From contig JBGTQJ010000035.1 in assembly GCA_041941305.1 (NCBI GenBank), forward strand, positions 35,720-99,719: a DNA stretch of 64,000 bases, read 5' to 3'. The notes below the pieces were generated by a model that saw only the letters and a list, made by a program, of their open reading frames with translations, made no database searches and had not been told where the DNA came from. Shown piece by piece: positions 59,568 to 64,000 of this stretch. This DNA is from JANSWP01 sp041941305 (GTDB lineage: Bacteria > Bacteroidota > Bacteroidia > Chitinophagales > Saprospiraceae). A program made the position numbers and the translations under genes. The first letter of the stretch is position 1. Every line of letters begins with the position of its first letter.

Positions 59568-62069
59568 TTAAAGTTTACTCTTCATAAATAGAAACCAACC
59601 AACTATCAAGCAAAAAATAATCAACACCCATTCATGAGGTTCCGGTACAGAGCCAGCGTCATTGATCATTGCATTGGTCAAGCCATCTTTGCTCTGTTTA
59701 ATATCAAAGCGCTCATAGTCCGCTTGAGTTTCCAAAACAACCAAACTTGAGACTGGGCTTACGACAAATGCCTTTTCTGCCTGACCAATCAATTCATCTT
59801 CCAACAATTCCTTATTAAAGTAATCCTTTCCTATTTGCTTCATTAGATTATTGTAGGCAAACAAACGAAGCAAATGGTCGGGTGCAACCGTATTTTCAAG
59901 AGCATGGTCTCCTTCTATTATGTTCACCCTAGCCTGTGCTAAGCTTACTGTAATGTCATCTTCTTCTAAGGCTTTAAATTGCTCATTCTTTATTAGTTCT
60001 ATTAGAGCATGAATGTCTCCAGATTGAAGATTAATAGTTCGCAATTCTTTGAGGGTTTTCAAATAAGGCGTAAGCGTTTCTTGAATATTGAAAACTTTTA
60101 TCGGGCTATTATTTGTGAGCAAAAAGCTGTTTAGATTTTTTGAAAATTTGGTATCCTTTAAATCATCCAAAACTGGAGTCAAATGGTCATTTTGTGTGAT
60201 GACCAATGCATCATTCGGACTCTTTATTTTATGAAAAGGAAACAGGTTGTAATTCCAGCTTTTTAATTCCTGAAATAAGCGTTTTCGATTTCCTTCAGTC
60301 AATTTCAGTAGCTTGTCTTGATAGACATAAACGTCTTTGTCCTTGACAGATTCCCATATTTGATTGAATTGTCGTTTTGACCAGCTTTGGTTGATATCTA
60401 AGTAAATTTCTGTTGGTGAAAAAGCTTCTAAGCTTTGGCTTTGAGTCATTAATTGATAAGATTTCCCTTGAAAAGAAAAAGCTTTGGTGGCCAATTCAGG
60501 TGCAGGAAACTGTAAAGACCAATCCGACTGATAATGCCCATTATAGACCCAATAATCTCCCTTTTGCTCGATATTTAAGGGGGTATTAATCTTGTCTAAT
60601 TGTCCTGTGACGACTACATGTATATTTTCCTTCGCCTGATAGGAAGGAGGACCGTCAAAGTCAAGATTTTCATAAACCAAATCTCCATTATCGTATTTCA
60701 ATGGAGAGGTTACCCCAATTTTAAATTTCCTTGGATTGTCAAAGGATACTGGAAAAACGCGCACAGTTACTTTGCTTCCTTCTTGCCAATGAATCAATAA
60801 AGGGTCTCTCATCTCTCTTCCAACGATTGTGGTATAAGCACTGTCTGCCTTGCCTTTTGTTGTAAGAAAAGATGGACGTTCAATTCCTTCAACCCAAAGT
60901 GAGGCAGAAGTCACGACACTTCCTTCCGGCAAATAAAAAGAATACAGTGCTTCCTGATTTCTTCTTCTCCACCTATGTTCTGATTCATTTTCGATGTCAA
61001 TGGTTTTCTCTGTATAAGCCATTCTGTACTCCGGAAATAATTGGACATTGGTAAGAATGTTTTTTGTAATGAGGTCTTCTCCTGACCAAAGCTTTCGCTC
61101 TGTTTGATGGCGTTGATTAAAAATTGATTGGAGCAATTTTATTTTTTCTGATCTTTCCATATTTAATGGATGGGAAAAGAAAGAGGCAATAACAACAAAG
61201 GGGTCATGCTTTCTTACTTCATTTAACATCCCCCCTCCACCTCCCGACCAAAACCAGTCACCACTTACATCTGCCACCTCATAAACAATTCGGCTTTTTA
61301 GAATTTTCTCTGTCATCATTCCCTTTTCTAAATGCCTGCTTAAAGCGACCCATTGAGGCAGCTCTTTATCTTTTAAAGGAACTTGAGATGCTTCATACAC
61401 CTGCTTGATTTGATAATTAATAGCATTCCATTTTGCGGTAAAGCCAATCGCCAAAATGATCGGAAAAGCCACACCAACAATTATAGAATACTTGAATAAT
61501 GGATTGACTTTTAAAAACTTAAATACAATCTTTCCCAATAGCAATGTCCAGAACAACGGCACCAGCGTATGCAATGTAAAGCCAAAAAACCAACATAACA
61601 GAATGCTTTGAAAAGTAAATGGCAGGACGTAAAAAACGCCATAAAGCCCCAATAGTGCTCCGGAAGTAAAAAGGCTAACAAGAATAAAGTTTAAAGGCTT
61701 GGCCCGGTAATCTTTTTGCCAGCTAAACCACAGCAATCCTGCGTTTAACAAACCAAAAAATATCGCCAACCAATTGGTCGAAATTTGAAAAATGGCGATC
61801 TCTCGATTTAAAGCGAAAGCACTAATATTCGCCAACAACAACAAAAGAATATTGTTGGAGAGAGATTTAAATGCGAAGAATTTGCTATGCCTCCTTTTGT
61901 TGGTTACAAATACTACAATGAGATAAGCAATAAAACTAAAGTAGCATAAGAAGAATGATTCTGTGAAAAAAGCAGAGTTGTCTGTTAGCCCATCTATTGT
62001 TCCACAAAAAACAAAAGCTGAAAAGGCATACAAGACGAGCCCTGTTGTGTAAGAGGTGTTATTAAGCAT
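59568..62069 (-). CDS. XrtN-system VIT domain protein with PEP-CTERM-like sorting signal
   Basis: 833 residues. Residues 1-190 are multiple membrane helices. A large extracytoplasmic part follows, including a VIT domain around 365-470 (RRRNQEALYSFYLPEGS, KVTVRVFPVSFDNPRKFKIG), and a helical region. The C-terminus is a PEP-CTERM-like signal: SVPEPHEW, a hydrophobic segment (VLIIFCLIVGWFLF) and a basic end MKSKL. It is the first gene of the operon with xrtN 10 bp downstream, so it is probably the exosortase substrate. VIT domains often occur with von Willebrand factor A-like proteins; none is recognised here. Biological role unknown. Confidence 0.88.
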   Translation of the reverse strand: MLNNTSYTTGLVLYAFSAFVFCGTIDGLTDNSAFFTESFFLCYFSFIAYLIVVFVTNKRRHSKFFAFKSLSNNILLLLLANISAFALNREIAIFQISTNWLAIFFGLLNAGLLWFSWQKDYRAKPLNFILVSLFTSGALLGLYGVFYVLPFTFQSILLCWFFGFTLHTLVPLFWTLLLGKIVFKFLKVNPLFKYSIIVGVAFPIILAIGFTAKWNAINYQIKQVYEASQVPLKDKELPQWVALSRHLEKGMMTEKILKSRIVYEVADVSGDWFWSGGGGGMLNEVRKHDPFVVIASFFSHPLNMERSEKIKLLQSIFNQRHQTERKLWSGEDLITKNILTNVQLFPEYRMAYTEKTIDIENESEHRWRRRNQEALYSFYLPEGSVVTSASLWVEGIERPSFLTTKGKADSAYTTIVGREMRDPLLIHWQEGSKVTVRVFPVSFDNPRKFKIGVTSPLKYDNGDLVYENLDFDGPPSYQAKENIHVVVTGQLDKINTPLNIEQKGDYWVYNGHYQSDWSLQFPAPELATKAFSFQGKSYQLMTQSQSLEAFSPTEIYLDINQSWSKRQFNQIWESVKDKDVYVYQDKLLKLTEGNRKRLFQELKSWNYNLFPFHKIKSPNDALVITQNDHLTPVLDDLKDTKFSKNLNSFLLTNNSPIKVFNIQETLTPYLKTLKELRTINLQSGDIHALIELIKNEQFKALEEDDITVSLAQARVNIIEGDHALENTVAPDHLLRLFAYNNLMKQIGKDYFNKELLEDELIGQAEKAFVVSPVSSLVVLETQADYERFDIKQSKDGLTNAMINDAGSVPEPHEWVLIIFCLIVGWFLFMKSKL

Positions 62070-62100
62070 GACTTATGAATTTAAAAAGTACTTTGAAATA

Positions 62101-62132
62101 CAAAGTTACTTTTAAATAACAACAAATGCAAA
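62101..62132 (-). promoter_or_regulatory. Promoter of the VIT-xrtN operon
   Basis: On the minus strand TTTG (62132-62129), 20 bp, then TAACTTTG (62108-62101): a full match to the Bacteroidota TTTG / TAnnTTTG consensus with correct spacing, 32 bp upstream of the VIT gene start. Confidence 0.6.
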
Positions 62133-62140
62133 TAATTAAA

Positions 62141-63388
62141 TCAATCCTCTTCCTCCGGAAGCTTAATCACCCGAATGGTCTCTATTTTAGTATCACTCAC
62201 CAATTCTAAAATAAATCGGCAGCCACCTAGTTCAATCTCGACTCCTTGTTCGGGAATAGTTTCGGTGGTCATGACCAGGTAGCCGGAAAGGGTATGGTAA
62301 TCGTGATCTTCGGGAAAGTTAAAGGTGGGATATTTTTCGTTTAGGTAATCTAGCTCCAATCTGCCCGAGAAAATAAATTCGGTCTCAGATATTTGCTGTT
62401 CGATGTGTTCTTCCTGGTCGTGTTCGTCTATAATCTCTCCAAAAATTTCTTCCAGAATATCTTCGAGAGTAATGATGCCTGCTGTACCCCCAAATTCATC
62501 GACCACACAAGCGATATTGATTTTGTTTTTGATGAAGTAATTTAATAAGTTCCTTACCCTCATTGCTTCCGGCACATATGGCATTTCCAGAATGAGTTTT
62601 TTAATGGAATTTGGTTGCTCCAGCATTTGCTGATGGTGCACATAACCCAGCACATTGTCAATATCGTCCTGGTATACAATTATCCTGGAATGATTGGTTT
62701 CTTTGAAAACCTGAATCAATTCATCAATACTCCCAGTGTCTTCAATACTCTCAATCTCTGGTCTTGGGACCATACATTCCTTAACTTTTACTTCTCTCAA
62801 GTGCAAAGCTTTTTCAAATAACTCTGTATCAATATCATCTTCAGAATCTGTTCGACTACTTCGAATGAAATTTTCCAGATCCAATCTCGTAAATGCATCT
62901 TCAGTTTGTTCAATTTTTCCTTTGGTGATCAGTTTCAGGAAGAAAGCGGACAACCTCGTCATCAATTTTGAAGGTATTGCCAGGAGAAATTTGATAATTC
63001 TGAGTGGAAAGGCCAGGAAATACAATATTTCATCGGCGTACAACCTGAATAGCGTTTTGGGTAAGAATTCACCAAAACATAAAACCACTACCGTCACAAC
63101 CACAGTTTCGGCCATCAGCACAAACAAGCTGGAATACCCTACCAACCAGGGTTCCATCAACTTGGTCATCAATATCGAAAAAATGACCAATGCAATGTTG
63201 TTACCAACCAGCATGGTCCCCAAAAACTCGGATGGTTTGTCAAAAAAAGAACCCAGAATTCTTCCTCTGCGAGCGCCTTTTTTCTTCTTTAACTCAACCA
63301 CCAGCTTACTGGCGGAAATGAAGGCGATCTCCGTACCTGAAAAAAGAGCAGAAAGCATTAGGGAAATTATGATCGTTGTGATTAGCAT
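62141..63388 (-). CDS. CNNM/CorC-type membrane protein (hemolysin family, DUF21-CBS-CorC_HlyC)
   Basis: 415 residues. N-terminal DUF21/CNNM membrane domain of three to four helices (SLMLSALFSGTEIAFISASK; TMLVGNNIALVIFSILM), then a CBS pair (about 200-325; CMVPRPEIESIEDTGSIDEL, IACVVDEFGGTAGIITLEDI) and a C-terminal CorC_HlyC transporter-associated domain (LSGYLVMTTETIPEQGVEIE). Members are linked to Mg2+/Co2+ efflux or resistance; the term hemolysin is historical. Gliding-motility-associated GldE is a related Bacteroidota paralogue, but nothing here identifies it as such. Monocistronic. Confidence 0.92.
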   Translation of the reverse strand: MLITTIIISLMLSALFSGTEIAFISASKLVVELKKKKGARRGRILGSFFDKPSEFLGTMLVGNNIALVIFSILMTKLMEPWLVGYSSLFVLMAETVVVTVVVLCFGEFLPKTLFRLYADEILYFLAFPLRIIKFLLAIPSKLMTRLSAFFLKLITKGKIEQTEDAFTRLDLENFIRSSRTDSEDDIDTELFEKALHLREVKVKECMVPRPEIESIEDTGSIDELIQVFKETNHSRIIVYQDDIDNVLGYVHHQQMLEQPNSIKKLILEMPYVPEAMRVRNLLNYFIKNKINIACVVDEFGGTAGIITLEDILEEIFGEIIDEHDQEEHIEQQISETEFIFSGRLELDYLNEKYPTFNFPEDHDYHTLSGYLVMTTETIPEQGVEIELGGCRFILELVSDTKIETIRVIKLPEEED

Positions 63389-63470
63389 TAACTGTAATTC
63401 GAATTTTGAATATTCAAAAGTAAACCAAATGCATCTGATTTGCTATTTTTCATGTCCATTTGTAGTGAGA

Positions 63471-63547
63471 GACAAGAAGCAAGAGGCAAGAACTAAGATT
63501 TTTTTTCTTTCCTCTTGTCTCTTGTTTCTTGCATCTTGTCTCTTATA
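63471..63547. repeat. Mirrored heptamer array (GACAAGA / TCTTGTC)
   Basis: Left units gacaaga, agcaaga, ggcaaga, actaaga (63471-63498), right units tcttgtc, tcttgtt, tcttgca, tcttgtc, tcttata (63513-63547), all in 7-bp phase and complementary. It lies between the divergent CNNM gene and the esterase pseudogene. Confidence 0.9.
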
Positions 63548-63561
63548 AAAACAATAAACAA

Positions 63562-63932
63562 ATGAAAACCAGAACCCGACTCATTTTTAGTTGCCTATTC
63601 TTAACTGCATTGACTTTCCATATTGAGGCACAAGAACCTATTACTATTGGTGAAAAGCACGCCTTCCAATCTGAAATCATTGGAGAGACTTTTATGCTTT
63701 GGGTTCATTTACCGCTTACGACATTTTGAAATGGAATGTAGAAAAGTATCCGAAGTCGGCAAATGTTTAGGATAGTTACGGAGATGTTTTAGAAAAACGG
63801 GGTGATATGGAGGGTGCATTGAAAAATTATCGAAAGGCTTTGGAGTAGGGAGAAAAAACGAACCATCAGGCTTTGGATTGGTTTAAAGGGAATATAAAAA
63901 GGTTGGAAAAGGAACTGAGTAAAAAGAAGTGA
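63562..63932 (+). pseudogene. Decayed alpha/beta-hydrolase (esterase) with TPR tail
   Basis: The 5' part encodes a signal peptide (SCLFLTALTFHIEAQ) and the start of an esterase-D-like hydrolase (ITIGEKHAFQSEIIGE, LWVHLP). It then jumps directly, in another frame, to the C-terminal TPR tail of the same family (YDILKWNVEKYPKSANV, GDVLEKRGDMEGALKNYRKA, then IKRLEKELSKKK). The central catalytic region of about 250 residues is missing, and two in-frame TAG stops interrupt the tail. It is therefore a non-functional remnant produced by an internal deletion followed by point mutations. Confidence 0.8.
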
Positions 63933-64000
63933 TATTCGTTTTAGAACAGCAATTCTCGCTATTAGCGAAAAAACTATATGACTGGTAAAATCGCCAGTCT

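Overview
The window looks like chromosomal DNA of a free-living member of the Bacteroidota, most likely from the Saprospiria/Chitinophagia/Cytophagia side (the class is an inference). The signs are type IX secretion (T9SS) C-terminal sorting domains, a giant SprB-repeat adhesin, TAnnTTTG-type promoters, the alternative GlmU family, type B ribosomal protein L31, futalosine-pathway menaquinone synthesis (MqnC) and an exosortase N system. I see no rRNA, tRNA, CRISPR array, integrase or phage module. One 10-base run of N marks a scaffold join.

Layout. 1-10.3 kb: the 3' part of a secreted sortilin-repeat protein, a small membrane protein, a lipoprotein amidohydrolase, a charged orphan, a TPR protein and a GH20 hexosaminidase. 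10.3-17 kb: a REP-associated tyrosine transposase inside its own palindromes, then a 1,830-residue T9SS adhesin with nine PKD-like and seven SprB-type repeats. 17.1-24.3 kb: a TetR regulator followed by a TolC/MFP/RND efflux operon. 24.3-31.3 kb: an orphan double-glycine peptide, a hairpin cluster, and two near-identical cytochrome c'-like lipoproteins flanking a large sortilin-repeat protein and two tiny helical genes, then a methyltransferase. 31.3-37.6 kb: a plug-less TonB-receptor-like barrel and an alpha-2-macroglobulin-like protein with a CxEQ thioester motif. 37.8-44.6 kb: an ICMT-like membrane protein, RNase H1 with a viroplasmin domain, an unknown protein, an orphan PaaD and a zinc metalloprotease. 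44.9-48.6 kb: a NACHT-LRR protein, a candidate defence gene, beside a truncated sensor-propeller gene. 49-58.1 kb: AAE transporter, gluconokinase, a four-helix-bundle protein, L31, GlmU-like, spermidine-synthase-like, FAD reductase, TlpA-like and MqnC. 58.1-62.1 kb: the VIT protein / exosortase N operon. 62.1-64 kb: a CNNM/CorC protein and a decayed esterase pseudogene.

The most unusual signal lies between the genes. At about a dozen places there is a short tandem repeat (unit 6, 7 or 8 bp) followed, after a loop, by its own reverse complement. The unit sequence differs at each locus but the mirrored architecture is kept. Most sit just after a stop codon. One pair of mirrored heptamer arrays encloses a complete four-helix-bundle (S23/bAvd-like) gene, recalling 23S rRNA intervening sequences. 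Two other copies sit inside a MITE with the same 20-bp terminal inverted repeat and 5-bp target duplications, yet with unrelated internal hexamers. I consider this class of stem elements, and a possible link to the four-helix-bundle protein, the best candidate for an undescribed system here.
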